Part shown: positions 19,127 through 29,107 of the stretch, piece after piece
Numbering within the stretch: position 1 is the first letter of the stretch
Layout: each line of letters begins with the position of its first letter
From: Akkermansiaceae bacterium
GTDB lineage: Bacteria; Verrucomicrobiota; Verrucomicrobiia; Verrucomicrobiales; Akkermansiaceae
Reading direction: 5' to 3'
DNA: 64,000 nt
Assembly (NCBI GenBank): GCA_026421245.1
Contig: JAPKDJ010000007.1
Span: 1 to 64,000, forward strand
The notes under the pieces: model-generated
Database searches by the model: none
What the model was told of the DNA's origin: nothing
Seen by the model: only the letters and a program-made list of their open reading frames with translations
Translations under genes and position numbers: made by a program

Positions 19127-20176
19127 TTAGGATGACCTTTTGAGGAGGAAGATGGTGCCGGTAATGAGGGCGAGGATGATGATGCCGATGATGGCAATGG
19201 GGGCGGGAGAGAAGGAGTCCGAGTTGTGAAGTTGAGCGGTTGTGGGTTCGGAAGGGATTTTATCGTTGAGGGTGGGGAGGACGGCGGGGAGTTCTTTGTC
19301 GATAACGACGAGGCCGGATTGGAGTTTTTCCTGCCAGTTGGCCTGGAAGAGGAGGTCGTAGCCGGGGTTGCCGCTTTTGACCTGGCAGGAGCAGGCTCCG
19401 CAGAGGTATTCGCAGGCGGTGAGGATCGCTTCGGGGGTGATGCTGCTGCCCAAGAGAGGGCCGGGGGTTCGGCCACGTCCGAAGATGGGGACCACGAGAG
19501 GCTCTTCGGGAGGGGAGGGGCGGTTGGCGGTGAGGATGCGGAGGAAGGCTTGCTCGGCGGGGGTGTGACGTTTGATACGCTCGATTTTGAAGGAGATTTT
19601 CAGGGGGATGGTGGAGCGGAGGACGTCGTCGAGGCTGATGTCGTCGCCGACTTTGCCAACCTGGTTGGCCTGGATGACTCCTTCGGGTATTTTAATTTGG
19701 GCTTGGGCTTTTTCGAGAGTTTCTTCCAGTTGTTGGAAGGTGGCTTCGTTTGCGACTTCGTTGGAACCTTCGATGAGAACCCAGACGGTTGATTCGCCAG
19801 CGAGGAGGTCGTTTTTGATTCGTTGTCGAAGGGGGGAATCGAGGATGTTTTTGAGGGAGGATTCTGAGGCGGGGAAGACGAGGGCGGCGGGGTTTGTCCA
19901 GCTTTCGGGGGGGTGGAGGAGGAAGGCGGGGTATTCGGTGATTTGGTCGAGGCCGACGATGGAGAATTGTTGGGCGGGGGTGAGTTGGGTGAGGTCGAGT
20001 GATTCGAATTCGAGGTTGAGGTGGGCGGGGATTTCGGAGAGGGCGGGAGGGGGGCCGTTGGAGATGATTTGGAGGCGGAAGGGGTCGGCTTGCCATCGTT
20101 CGAGGGCGTAGCGGAAGACGGGGACCTGGCAGGCGAAGGTCTGGATCGAGAGGAGGAAGAAGAGGAGAAGGCGCAT
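19127..20176 (-). CDS. Secreted/membrane-anchored protein of unknown function with Cys cluster
   Basis: Signal peptide MRLLLFFLLSIQTFACQVPVF; CEYLCGACSCQVKSG; C-terminal TM IAIIGIIILALITGTIFLL. Confidence 0.75.
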   Translation of the reverse strand: MRLLLFFLLSIQTFACQVPVFRYALERWQADPFRLQIISNGPPPALSEIPAHLNLEFESLDLTQLTPAQQFSIVGLDQITEYPAFLLHPPESWTNPAALVFPASESSLKNILDSPLRQRIKNDLLAGESTVWVLIEGSNEVANEATFQQLEETLEKAQAQIKIPEGVIQANQVGKVGDDISLDDVLRSTIPLKISFKIERIKRHTPAEQAFLRILTANRPSPPEEPLVVPIFGRGRTPGPLLGSSITPEAILTACEYLCGACSCQVKSGNPGYDLLFQANWQEKLQSGLVVIDKELPAVLPTLNDKIPSEPTTAQLHNSDSFSPAPIAIIGIIILALITGTIFLLKRSS

Positions 20177-20307
20177 TGGAAGGGACGAATGAACAATTGC
20201 AGAAGGGACGATTGGCTTGATTGGGGGTGGGTGAACGTCGAACGTCGGATTCTGAATTTTAAATGCTTGAGTTAAAAAAGCGGCGGGGGCGTCGCGGCTC
20301 CTTTGGG

Positions 20308-21645
20308 TTATGGGGCGAAGGTGTGGATGTGGCCGAGGTCGGTGGAGACAATGAGGCGGCCCTCGGCCGGAGTTAGCCCGTAGGCTTTGCCGGTGACTTT
20401 GTGTTGCCAGAGTTGTTTGCCGGTGGCGGCGTTGAGGATGGAGACTTGGTTGTCGAGGCCGACGATAAGTTGGTCACCGGCTAGGACGAGTTCGAAGGGG
20501 GAGGGGTGGTCGATCTGCCAGAGGAGGCAGGCTTTGAGGTCGTTCTGGGTGGTGGTAATTTTCCTTTTGAGTTCTTCGATTTTGGGGAGGTTGGTTTCGA
20601 CTTTTGGGTCGAGTTTTTTGAGTTCGGTTTGTTGGGTTGCGAGGTTGGTTTCGAGTTGGCCTTTGCGGGTGAGGTCGAGGCATTGAAGTTTGTCGAGGGA
20701 GTGGAGGTAGGCTTTGCCTTTGGCGACGACGACGCGGGTGGTGTTGTTGAAGGTGGCGAGGCGTTTGCCAGATTTGGTGTCGGCGAGGCGAAGTTGTTCG
20801 TCATGTTCGCGCTGGTTGGGAGGTCCGGCGATGAGTTGGTTGTCTTCGGTGAGGAGGCAGAAGGTGCCGCCGGCTTGTTTGATGGTGCCGGTGGCTTTGC
20901 CGTCAGCTTGAGTGAGGGCGACGGGCGCGGCGCGGCCCTGGGGGATGTAGAGTCGGTCGCCGCCGGCGAGGATGGCACCCTGGAGGGTGACGCCGGTGTG
21001 TTCGGTGAGGTAAAGTTGTTCGGCGGTGGTGGCGTCGAGGCACCAGAGGTAGGAGGTTTTCCAGGGGAGGAGGGAGGCGGCGAAGAAGGCGCGGTTGTTT
21101 TCGACGGTGACGCCAGTGCGAACGGGCCAGGGGGAGATGAGTTTTCCGTTACTGGGGACGAGGCGGTCGGTGGGGGCGCCGCGTTTTTTCCAGAGGGGTT
21201 TTCCGGTGAGGGCATCGGAGCAGTAGACGAAGCCATCGTCTGAGCCGAACCAGGCTTTTTCGCCGACGATGGTGGGTGGGAAGCGGACGGAGGAGTTGGT
21301 GAAGTGAAGCCATTTTTCTTCGCCGGTATTGGCGTCGAGGCAGTGGACGGCGTTGTCGGCGGAGGAGCCGAAGTAGAGGAGATCGTGCGCGGCGGTAGTG
21401 AAATGGCAGGGATCGAAGTTGCGCATGGACTGGAGTCCTTCGTTGGCTGCGTAGGCGTCCCATTTGGCGGGGCCGGTCCAGGCTTGTTGGGGCGGGCCTC
21501 CGTCGTGGGTCCAGGCTTGGGTGAGGGGGAGTGGTAAGGATTCGGACGAGACACCGCTGCGGCGATTGTCGTGGCGATAGGTGGGCCAAGGGGAGGCAGA
21601 AGCGATGCCACAAAGGACAAGAAGAGCTAGAGATGTGCGGAACAT
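20308..21645 (-). CDS. PQQ-binding-like beta-propeller repeat protein (secreted)
   Basis: Signal peptide; repeats 'VHCLDANTGEEKWLHFTNSSVRFPPTIVGEKAWFGSDDGFVYCSDALTGKPLWKK'. Confidence 0.88.
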   Translation of the reverse strand: MFRTSLALLVLCGIASASPWPTYRHDNRRSGVSSESLPLPLTQAWTHDGGPPQQAWTGPAKWDAYAANEGLQSMRNFDPCHFTTAAHDLLYFGSSADNAVHCLDANTGEEKWLHFTNSSVRFPPTIVGEKAWFGSDDGFVYCSDALTGKPLWKKRGAPTDRLVPSNGKLISPWPVRTGVTVENNRAFFAASLLPWKTSYLWCLDATTAEQLYLTEHTGVTLQGAILAGGDRLYIPQGRAAPVALTQADGKATGTIKQAGGTFCLLTEDNQLIAGPPNQREHDEQLRLADTKSGKRLATFNNTTRVVVAKGKAYLHSLDKLQCLDLTRKGQLETNLATQQTELKKLDPKVETNLPKIEELKRKITTTQNDLKACLLWQIDHPSPFELVLAGDQLIVGLDNQVSILNAATGKQLWQHKVTGKAYGLTPAEGRLIVSTDLGHIHTFAP

Positions 21646-21651
21646 GACAGG

Positions 21652-24375
21652 TTATTGTTTAGGCTCTTTCGAATTGGTGATGCCGGAATTATTACGAGGA
21701 ATGAAGGCGAGGGACGTTTCCATCCAGCCGCCGCAGGAGCAGCCGCCGCCGCCCTCGGGGACGAGGAAGAGGCCTTGGGCGGGGAGAAAGCTGAGCCAGC
21801 AAGAGGGGCGAAGACGAGGCCAGTGGGTGGGTGTTTTTTGGTCGTGGGACCAGAAGGTGAGGCAGCGATCGATCCCGCGAAGAAGGAGTCCGTAGCTGGT
21901 GCCGACGACGGCGGAGCAGCCCTCGCGCGGGCCGAATTTGTGGTCGAGGAGTTTGCCGTCGGGGAGAGAAATTCCGGTGGGGTCGGTGTAGACTTTGTCT
22001 TCGTAAACAACGGGGTGGGAGATGTGTGAACCATGGTGATTGATGCGCCAAGAGGTTTGGGATTGGAAGCGGAGCTTGCCGTCGGCGAGGTCGAAGTAGT
22101 GGTAGCTAAAGATGCCTTTGCCCGTTGGCTTTCCTAGCTCGTTGGTATCGCCTTCGGAGAGGGTGGCGAGGAAGCCTTCGCTGGTCATGGCGCCGTAGGA
22201 GACTTGAATGAAGCCTTTGGTTTCGGTGCGGAGGAGGGTGTTGGGGAAGGGTTTTTCCCAAATAATTTTCCCGGTGGAGGCGTCGAGGCAGACGGCAAAG
22301 ATATCCTTCCAAAGTTCACGTGTGGCTTCGCGGCCGGAGGTGCCTTTTTTGAGGTCGGGATTGCGGCATTCGAGGAAGCAGAGTTTGCCGTCGGAGAGAG
22401 AGATGGTGGGGTTAATGATGAGGCCACGGGAGTAGGACCAGTTGCCTTTCCAGCTGGATTTTGAGTGCCCGAAAATGTTGTCGCTGAGAACATTGGCGGT
22501 GTCGGAATCGCGGCCGACTTTATCATACCAGGCGTCGCCGAAGTATTTTTTGAATTCGGCTCCGAGGCGGACGGAAGAGCCGATGACGGTATCACCTTCG
22601 TGGGCGATGTAGCCCCATTCATGGCTGTCACGATGGGCGGCGGTGAGCTTGAGGGTGGTGATACGTTTTCCGGTTGATCCGTCGAGGACCCAGAGGAGGT
22701 CTTTCACGGCAACGTAGAGGTGGTTGTCGTCGGCGCACCAGTTGGCGCAGTCGTGAGGGATGTTGACGCGACGGAGGTCGGGGATTTCCATGCCCCAGAG
22801 GATTTGACCATTGTAGGCGTCGAGCGCCATAAGTCGGTTGAGGCCTTGATGGAAAAGTCGGCCGTTGGCGGCGAGGGGGGCGGACATGCGGGGTTGGCGA
22901 TCGATGCCGAAGTTGGCACCGGGGCGACCGATCCATTGGAGTTCGAGATCACCGGTGGCCTGGGAGCCTCCAAGACGTTCGCCGGAGTAGGCGGTGTTGG
23001 AGGGTGGCCCGTATTGGTGGGTCCATTCGCCGGAGCCAGGAATGGGATCCCGGGTGGTGAAGGTGCCATCGGGAAGGGCGGTGCGACCGTGAGGGCGGGT
23101 GAGGCGGACGAGCTCGGAAGACGGGCTGGGAAGTTCTTTACGCTCTGAGCAGACAAGGCTGCCGACACAGGAGGTGAGGGGTATTTTTTTGAGGTCGGGG
23201 AGATGGATGAGGGTGATACGGGAACCGTGGAGGCCTTCGGCGGTGAATGTTTTGCGAAGGGAATTGATGAGATCGAGGTCGTCGTCGAAAGCAGTGACAT
23301 TGAGTTGGCTGTTGGCGGCGAGAGCGCGGGTGAGGGAGCCATCGGTCAGTCCGACGACCACGGTGAAGCCGGGTTGGATCGGGAGATCTTTGAGGTAGGC
23401 CTCGGCGAGCGGATGGCCTTGGGCGGCGAGGGTTTGCGGCATGTAGTTCATGCCGGTGTCGAATTCATAGATGGGGCTGAATTTGGGCCCCTCTGGGGTT
23501 TCCGAGCTGATGCGGTAGGAATAGCGGGTGTGTGGCTGGAGGTTTTCGAGAACGATTTCGTGACGGAGTTTTTGGGCGGCAGATTCGACGATGGTGCCAA
23601 GCTTGCGGGTGGGTCCGTAGGCGATGATGGCTTTGCCGGGGTGGCTGGCTTCCCAAAAGAGGAGGGCTTTTCCGGGAGCGAGGAAGCGAACGGCGGGCCG
23701 GACGGAGAAGGCAACGCCCTCGGATTTTTTGGCGATGGCGGCGAGTTCTTTTTGTGAAGGAAGGGTGTCGTGGATCTTGACGAAGTCGATTCGCCCGGTG
23801 ATGGGGTAGAATTCGTCTTTGTCCTTGTAGGCGCCCACGACAAAGGGCGTGGGGACCTCGGGAAGAACGACCGGGCCGGAAACGGCGCGTGAGGAAACGA
23901 GGGTGCCATTGAGGAAGAGGCGCATTTGTTTGCCGTTGTAGGTGGCGAAGAGGTGGTTCCAGTGGCCGGGTTCGAAGGGTTCGGGCGCGACGGCTTCCAG
24001 GAGGGGCCCGCCTGTTGAAAGTCGGAATGAGAAACGGGAGCCATTGTAGCCCAGGAGCCAGCCACGCTCGTGACTACCGTTGTCTTGGCTGTAACTCACG
24101 ATGGAGCCCCATTTTTGGGGTTGATCGATGCGGACGCGGGTTTCGATGGCGAAGGTTTCGAGGGGCAGTTTTTTTGCCTTCTCTTCCGGGAAAAGGAGGT
24201 GCTGCTTGGCGGTAAAGACGAGGTGTCCGTCGGTGTCGAATTCCGGGGCTTCGACAGCTTCCCCCGAAGGTTTGAGGTTTTGCCCCTCGAATTTATCTTT
24301 GCTGAAGGTCCAGTGGAAAAGGGGGCTGGCGTTCGCGATCGAGATGCTGGCAAGCGTGAGAAGAAGGGATTTCAT
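21652..24375 (-). CDS. Secreted multidomain protein: LamG + FN3-like + degenerate methyltransferase-like + PQQ beta-propeller
   Basis: Start MKSLLLTLASISIANA at 24375; 'HWNHLFATYNGKQMRLFLNGTLV', 'LENLQPHTRYSYRISSETPEGP', 'TVVVGLTDGSLTRALAANSQLNVTAFDDDLDLINSLRKTFTAEGLHGSRITLIH', 'LMALDAYNGQILWGMEIPDLRRV'. Confidence 0.82.
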   Translation of the reverse strand: MKSLLLTLASISIANASPLFHWTFSKDKFEGQNLKPSGEAVEAPEFDTDGHLVFTAKQHLLFPEEKAKKLPLETFAIETRVRIDQPQKWGSIVSYSQDNGSHERGWLLGYNGSRFSFRLSTGGPLLEAVAPEPFEPGHWNHLFATYNGKQMRLFLNGTLVSSRAVSGPVVLPEVPTPFVVGAYKDKDEFYPITGRIDFVKIHDTLPSQKELAAIAKKSEGVAFSVRPAVRFLAPGKALLFWEASHPGKAIIAYGPTRKLGTIVESAAQKLRHEIVLENLQPHTRYSYRISSETPEGPKFSPIYEFDTGMNYMPQTLAAQGHPLAEAYLKDLPIQPGFTVVVGLTDGSLTRALAANSQLNVTAFDDDLDLINSLRKTFTAEGLHGSRITLIHLPDLKKIPLTSCVGSLVCSERKELPSPSSELVRLTRPHGRTALPDGTFTTRDPIPGSGEWTHQYGPPSNTAYSGERLGGSQATGDLELQWIGRPGANFGIDRQPRMSAPLAANGRLFHQGLNRLMALDAYNGQILWGMEIPDLRRVNIPHDCANWCADDNHLYVAVKDLLWVLDGSTGKRITTLKLTAAHRDSHEWGYIAHEGDTVIGSSVRLGAEFKKYFGDAWYDKVGRDSDTANVLSDNIFGHSKSSWKGNWSYSRGLIINPTISLSDGKLCFLECRNPDLKKGTSGREATRELWKDIFAVCLDASTGKIIWEKPFPNTLLRTETKGFIQVSYGAMTSEGFLATLSEGDTNELGKPTGKGIFSYHYFDLADGKLRFQSQTSWRINHHGSHISHPVVYEDKVYTDPTGISLPDGKLLDHKFGPREGCSAVVGTSYGLLLRGIDRCLTFWSHDQKTPTHWPRLRPSCWLSFLPAQGLFLVPEGGGGCSCGGWMETSLAFIPRNNSGITNSKEPKQ

Positions 24376-24604
24376 GGGAAGTCTGAAAGAGGAACGAGCT
24401 AGATTAGGCAGCTGGTGAGAGTTTGGAAACGAAGAAAAGGATGAGCTTCTTCCACCGAAAAGGGGTTGTTTCCATCGGGATCGCCCGATTCGCCTTTCCC
24501 AGGGATGATCGCCTTCACTCTTGCCACAGGGGAGGGAGGGCGGCATTTTGTCGGCCCTTCGTGGAATGGTAGCGTTTCTGGAGGTTTTTTCGAAAAAAAA
24601 TACG

Positions 24605-26179
24605 ATGAGCGAGCAAGCACGAGTCAGCATCTACGACACCACCCTACGTGATGGTACCCAAGGCGAAGGTTTTTCACTTTCTGGTTTGGACAAGATTCGA
24701 ATTGCGAAGCGGCTTGATGAGTTTGGGGTTGATTACATCGAAGGTGGCTGGCCGGGCTCCAATCCGAAGGATATCGAATTTTTTAAAGCGGCGGCCAAGG
24801 AAACCTGGAATCACGCCAAGATCGCGGCTTTTGGTTCAACCCGCCGGGCGGATCTTGCGGTGGAGGACGATCCCCAGGTTCAGCTTCTCATTGATGCAGA
24901 GACGCCGGTGATCACCATTTTTGGAAAGAGCTGGGAGTTACAGGTGACCGAAGTTCTCCGCACAACAGCATTGGAGAACCAGGCAATGATCCGTGATACC
25001 TGCCGCTACCTCAAGGAAGCAGGGCGCGAAGTGGTTTACGACGCCGAGCACTTTTTTGATGGCTATAAAGACGGCCCCGAGCATGCCATGGCCACACTCA
25101 AAGCGGCGGTTGAGGGTGGTGCCGATTGGTTAGTACTTTGCGACACCAACGGAGGATGTCTTCCCTCGGAAATCTCTGAGATCAGCCAGACTGTGATCGA
25201 GAGCTTTCCGGAAGTGCCGCTTGGCATTCATACCCATAACGACTGTGAGCTTGGCGTGGCCAATGCCATCGCTTCGGTTGACGTGGGAGCGACGCAGGTT
25301 CAGGGAACGATCAATGGTTACGGCGAGCGGACGGGGAATTGCAGTCTAACCTCGGTGATTCCGATTCTCGAACTCAAGATGGGACGCAAAGCCGTGAGGG
25401 ATGTCTCCAAGATGAAGGACCTGTCCTTCTTTGTAGATGACGTCTCCAATAATCCGCACTTTGCGCGGGCTGCTTTTGTGGGACGGACAGCTTTTGCCCA
25501 TAAGGGCGGAATGCACGTGAATGCGGTGCAAAAATTGGCTCGAACTTATGAGCACATTCGTCCGGAAGAGGTTGGGAACCAGCAACAGATTTTGGTCAGT
25601 GAGCTCTCAGGGCAATCGAACATCCTGATGAAAGCCGAGCAGCTTGGAATTCATCTGGAGAAAGGGAGTGATGAAGCCAAAGCCATTTTGACTGAAGTCA
25701 AAGCCCTTGAGCAGGTGGGGTATTCGTTTGAAGCTGCGGGAGGATCACTTGAGTTGTTGATTCGGAGGAGTCTCGGAGAAGCAGTCCGTCCATGGAATCT
25801 ACACGAATATCATTGTTCCTTCCGTCACTACAAAGATGGTCATGCTCCGGTTTGCGAAGCGACGGTGAAGCTGGATGTGGGAGATAAGCCGAATTTGACC
25901 GTATCCGAGGGGCATGGTGTGGTGAACGCTCTCGACGGAGCCCTGCGCAAGGCTCTTCAGCCCTTCTTTGCAGAATTGGATCGGGTCCAGTTGATCGATT
26001 ACAAAGTGCGGATCATCGACGGAGGAGAGGCGACAGCGGCCAAGACGCGGGTGCTCATTGTTCAGACCGACGGAGAAGAGACTTGGGGCACCGTCGGTGT
26101 CTCCAGCAGTATCATTGAAGCGAGCTGGATCGCGTTGACTGATGGTCTCGATCTCTTTCTGCAAAAAAGGGACTCTTGA
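24605..26179 (+). CDS. cimA: Citramalate synthase
   Basis: VSIYDTTLRDGTQGEGFSLSGLDKIRIAKRLDEFGVDYIEGGWPGSNPKD; GIHTHNDCELGVANAI; C-terminal LeuA regulatory-type domain. Confidence 0.93.
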   Translation: MSEQARVSIYDTTLRDGTQGEGFSLSGLDKIRIAKRLDEFGVDYIEGGWPGSNPKDIEFFKAAAKETWNHAKIAAFGSTRRADLAVEDDPQVQLLIDAETPVITIFGKSWELQVTEVLRTTALENQAMIRDTCRYLKEAGREVVYDAEHFFDGYKDGPEHAMATLKAAVEGGADWLVLCDTNGGCLPSEISEISQTVIESFPEVPLGIHTHNDCELGVANAIASVDVGATQVQGTINGYGERTGNCSLTSVIPILELKMGRKAVRDVSKMKDLSFFVDDVSNNPHFARAAFVGRTAFAHKGGMHVNAVQKLARTYEHIRPEEVGNQQQILVSELSGQSNILMKAEQLGIHLEKGSDEAKAILTEVKALEQVGYSFEAAGGSLELLIRRSLGEAVRPWNLHEYHCSFRHYKDGHAPVCEATVKLDVGDKPNLTVSEGHGVVNALDGALRKALQPFFAELDRVQLIDYKVRIIDGGEATAAKTRVLIVQTDGEETWGTVGVSSSIIEASWIALTDGLDLFLQKRDS

Positions 26180-26383
26180 AAACCTGCTTGTCCTCTTGTC
26201 GGAGCCTTCCCCGGAAGCCATCCTTACGGAAGGTTCATATAATAAACACCTACGAACCGTCGGTCTCGAAAGAGGCACCCACGGTCGCTTTGGTGACCCG
26301 GTCAGGCCTAATAGGGTCTGACTAAATTTAAACACGGTTCGAAAATAAGAGGAAAATTTATCGAATGGTGGGATTTCAGAAGA

Positions 26384-26415
26384 AAAGAGCAGGATCGCGA
26401 GATTCTGCTCTTTTT
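26384..26415 (+). terminator. Rho-independent terminator
   Basis: AAGAGCAGGATC GCGA GATTCTGCTCTTTTT. Confidence 0.8.
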
Positions 26416-26577
26416 GTGAGGCGGCTGGGTTGCTCCAGTTTCAAAATCAGCATCTTCGTTCGCAGATCGTTCAAATGAAGCGATTTAAAATGAGTGAATC
26501 CTAGACTTGTGTTGTGGGACAGATTCGACAGACTCCGTGTTCTCCCGATCGGGAGAGATAATGAGTAACACATCACA

Positions 26578-28152
26578 ATGAGTAACACTGACAAACCAAG
26601 CATGGCTCTTTTTTGGGGCTGTTTCATTGCCCTGATCACCACGGCATTCGGCTTCATCACCCGAATGTTCCTCCTCGATGATGCCTCAATCACTTCAGAT
26701 TTGCTGGGGCTAGACGATGCTGAAGTCGGCATGTTTAAAGGAATTCAAATTTGGCCTTTTGCCATCAGTATCATCCTTTTCAGCCTGATTATCGACAAGG
26801 TTGGATACAAGTTTGCGATGATTTTCGCAGCTACCTCCCAAATCATCTGGGGAATTATGGGGATTTACGGCCTTTCGGTTGCTGATACGAACCCCGAACT
26901 CGCCAAGAGCATGCTTTTTTGGGGTGGTCTGATCCTGGCACTCGGAAACGGCACTGTTGAAGCCTTTATTAATCCGGTCGTTGCCACTCTTTTCGATAAG
27001 GAGAAGACAAAGTGGTTGAATATTCTGCACGCAGGTTGGCCTGGTGGTCTCGTTATCGCAGGTGTTGCTGTGATTCTGATGGGAGGAGCTTCCTGGGAAG
27101 TCAAACTGTCCCTAATTTTCATCCCCGCAGTCATCTATCTCGTCATGCTTCTTCGTTGCCAATTCCCTGTGCAAGAACGAGTTGCGGCCGGAGTGAGCTA
27201 TCGTGAGATGCTTGGAGAATTTGGATTTGGAGGCGCCGCTGTTGTCGCCATCTTGATGTTTCTTCAGTTGGACCAAGCGATTCCAGGTTATACGAAACTT
27301 TGGATGACTATTTGTGCTGCTATGGCGATTGGCCTCGGCGTCTACACGACGAGCCTTGGGCGTCCTTTGATGTTCATCTTGATTTTGCTGATGACCCCTC
27401 TGGCGACTACTGAGATCGGCACGGACGGATGGATTTCCGGTATTATGGCGAATGCAGTTTCTTTCCACGCTGGTTGGATTCTTATCTATACCTCGCTGAT
27501 TATGATGGTTTTGCGATTCTATGCAGGACCGATCGTGCATCGTTTCGCACCAATTCCGCTTTTGATCCTAAGTTCTGTCTTGGCAATAGCCGGATTGTTC
27601 GCTTTGTCGGGAGCTTCAGGTGCAGTCTGGATCTTTGTTGCTGCAACTCTCTATGCCTTGGGTAAGACGTTCTTCTGGCCAACAATGCTGGGCATTGTGT
27701 CAGAGCAAACTCCCCGCGGAGGTGCCCTTACTCTTAACTCGGTTTCAGGAATCGGAATGTTAGCAGTGGGGGTTCTTGGATTCCCTTACATTGGAGCGCT
27801 GCAGGAGAAAAAAGCAGTGGCCGAAGTGGCTGCACTGGAAGAGGCCAAGAATGTCCCCGGGTTACTTACTGATGGAAATATTTCAGCCGATGCGCTGGAA
27901 GATAAGAGTATCTATTACAATGCGATCGAATACCAGAGCCTCAAGGCTGAAGCGGTTGACGCTCTCCTTGAGAATCAGGACGAGAAAACCAAAGAGGCAG
28001 TTGCCGGAGCCAAGGCAGGAAGTGCTCAAAAAGCACTCGCAAGTATGACGCGCTTCCCATTCATCATGCTCATCGCGTATGTGGCTCTATATTTCTACTT
28101 CAAGAGTAGAGGAGGCTACAAGCCGCTCGATGTGACAAGTAAAGTTCACTAG
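26578..28152 (+). CDS. MFS transporter
   Basis: About 12 TM segments; soluble insert before the last TM. Confidence 0.85.
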   Translation: MSNTDKPSMALFWGCFIALITTAFGFITRMFLLDDASITSDLLGLDDAEVGMFKGIQIWPFAISIILFSLIIDKVGYKFAMIFAATSQIIWGIMGIYGLSVADTNPELAKSMLFWGGLILALGNGTVEAFINPVVATLFDKEKTKWLNILHAGWPGGLVIAGVAVILMGGASWEVKLSLIFIPAVIYLVMLLRCQFPVQERVAAGVSYREMLGEFGFGGAAVVAILMFLQLDQAIPGYTKLWMTICAAMAIGLGVYTTSLGRPLMFILILLMTPLATTEIGTDGWISGIMANAVSFHAGWILIYTSLIMMVLRFYAGPIVHRFAPIPLLILSSVLAIAGLFALSGASGAVWIFVAATLYALGKTFFWPTMLGIVSEQTPRGGALTLNSVSGIGMLAVGVLGFPYIGALQEKKAVAEVAALEEAKNVPGLLTDGNISADALEDKSIYYNAIEYQSLKAEAVDALLENQDEKTKEAVAGAKAGSAQKALASMTRFPFIMLIAYVALYFYFKSRGGYKPLDVTSKVH

Positions 28153-28170
28153 TCTTAGATCTTAGTCTTC

Positions 28171-28201
28171 AAAACGGCGGTCTTCGGACCGCCGTTTTTT
28201 T
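28171..28201 (+). terminator. Rho-independent terminator
   Basis: AAAACGGCGGTC TTCG GACCGCCGTTTTTTT. Confidence 0.93.
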
Positions 28202-28328
28202 GTGCTCCGGCCCCTGATTTCTCCCGTGATGAATTTTGTTTGAAAACTTTTCGGAAAACTCTAGACAGGCACCCCTTCCCCGTTGCAATGAGCTGCCGCG
28301 CATGGGAATGAGCCCGTGCCATCTCCCC

Positions 28329-29015
28329 ATGAAAATCATCCCAATGATCGGTATCATATGCAGTCTAGCTCTCTCCAGTTGCGGAGATTTTGGTTCTTCG
28401 GCCTTCAACACGAGGTCTGAGGGGATCCACACCCGAAGCATCGCCCAAATTAGTAGGTTGGTATCCAGATTCTCTCTGTTCACAAAGGTGAAACGCCCCA
28501 ACGGCTTCTATCCTGCTTCTGTCTCGCGTTCAGTCGCGAAGAAAGCCGCTCGTCTTCCCAAAGACAAGCATGGTATGGCGACTTACCCTGATTCGACCCG
28601 TCAGCGGGTTGTTCTCACCACTTCCTTTTCCCACGAAGAGAATGAAGTTGGAGTGCCTTGGAGAAAGAACGCCCTCGGAACCTATCTTAAGTATGGCACT
28701 ATCCGTAGTGCTGCTGCTGATTGGTCCCGATATCCCGTCGGCACCAAGTTCAAGATCAAAGGGCTTCCTCATACTTACATCGTCGATGACTACGGATCCT
28801 CTCTTGTTGGAACCAACACCATCGACATTTACCACCCCAATCTCAGCAGCATGCGCCGCTGGGGAACCCGGAAGGCCGAGATTTCCGTCATCCAGTGGGG
28901 TGACTGGGCCCGCACTCTCAAGATCCTGAGTGGCCGCAAGAAATATCCTCATACCCGCAAGATGTATTATGCGGCCAAGGCAAAGGTTGACTCCGGTCAG
29001 GTTACCAAAAACTAA
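28329..29015 (+). CDS. Lipoprotein with 3D-type domain
   Basis: Lipobox LALSSCGD; 'YIVDDYGSSLVGTNTIDIYHPNLSSMRRWGTRKAEISVIQWG'. Confidence 0.75.
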   Translation: MKIIPMIGIICSLALSSCGDFGSSAFNTRSEGIHTRSIAQISRLVSRFSLFTKVKRPNGFYPASVSRSVAKKAARLPKDKHGMATYPDSTRQRVVLTTSFSHEENEVGVPWRKNALGTYLKYGTIRSAAADWSRYPVGTKFKIKGLPHTYIVDDYGSSLVGTNTIDIYHPNLSSMRRWGTRKAEISVIQWGDWARTLKILSGRKKYPHTRKMYYAAKAKVDSGQVTKN

Positions 29016-29037
29016 GGTCGCTTTATCAAATTTATCC

Positions 29038-29072
29038 AAACCGGCTTTTCCGAAAGGAAAGCCGGTTTTTTG
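29038..29072 (+). terminator. Rho-independent terminator
   Basis: AAACCGGCTTTTCC GAAA GGAAAGCCGGTTTTTTG. Confidence 0.92.
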
Positions 29073-29107
29073 TTTGCGTGAAACCGTCCATCGTTCAGGG
29101 ATAAGAC

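Noticed and set aside
20506-21243. 245-aa plus-strand ORF
   Set aside because: Antisense to the PQQ propeller gene; Gly/Val/Glu/Phe-rich text without domain signals.
26290-26325. SRP-RNA-like motif (GGTCAGGCC)
   Set aside because: The following sequence lacks the conserved CCGGAAGGAAGCAGCC loop, and the stem is a perfect GTCAG/CTGAC hairpin; not called as 4.5S RNA.
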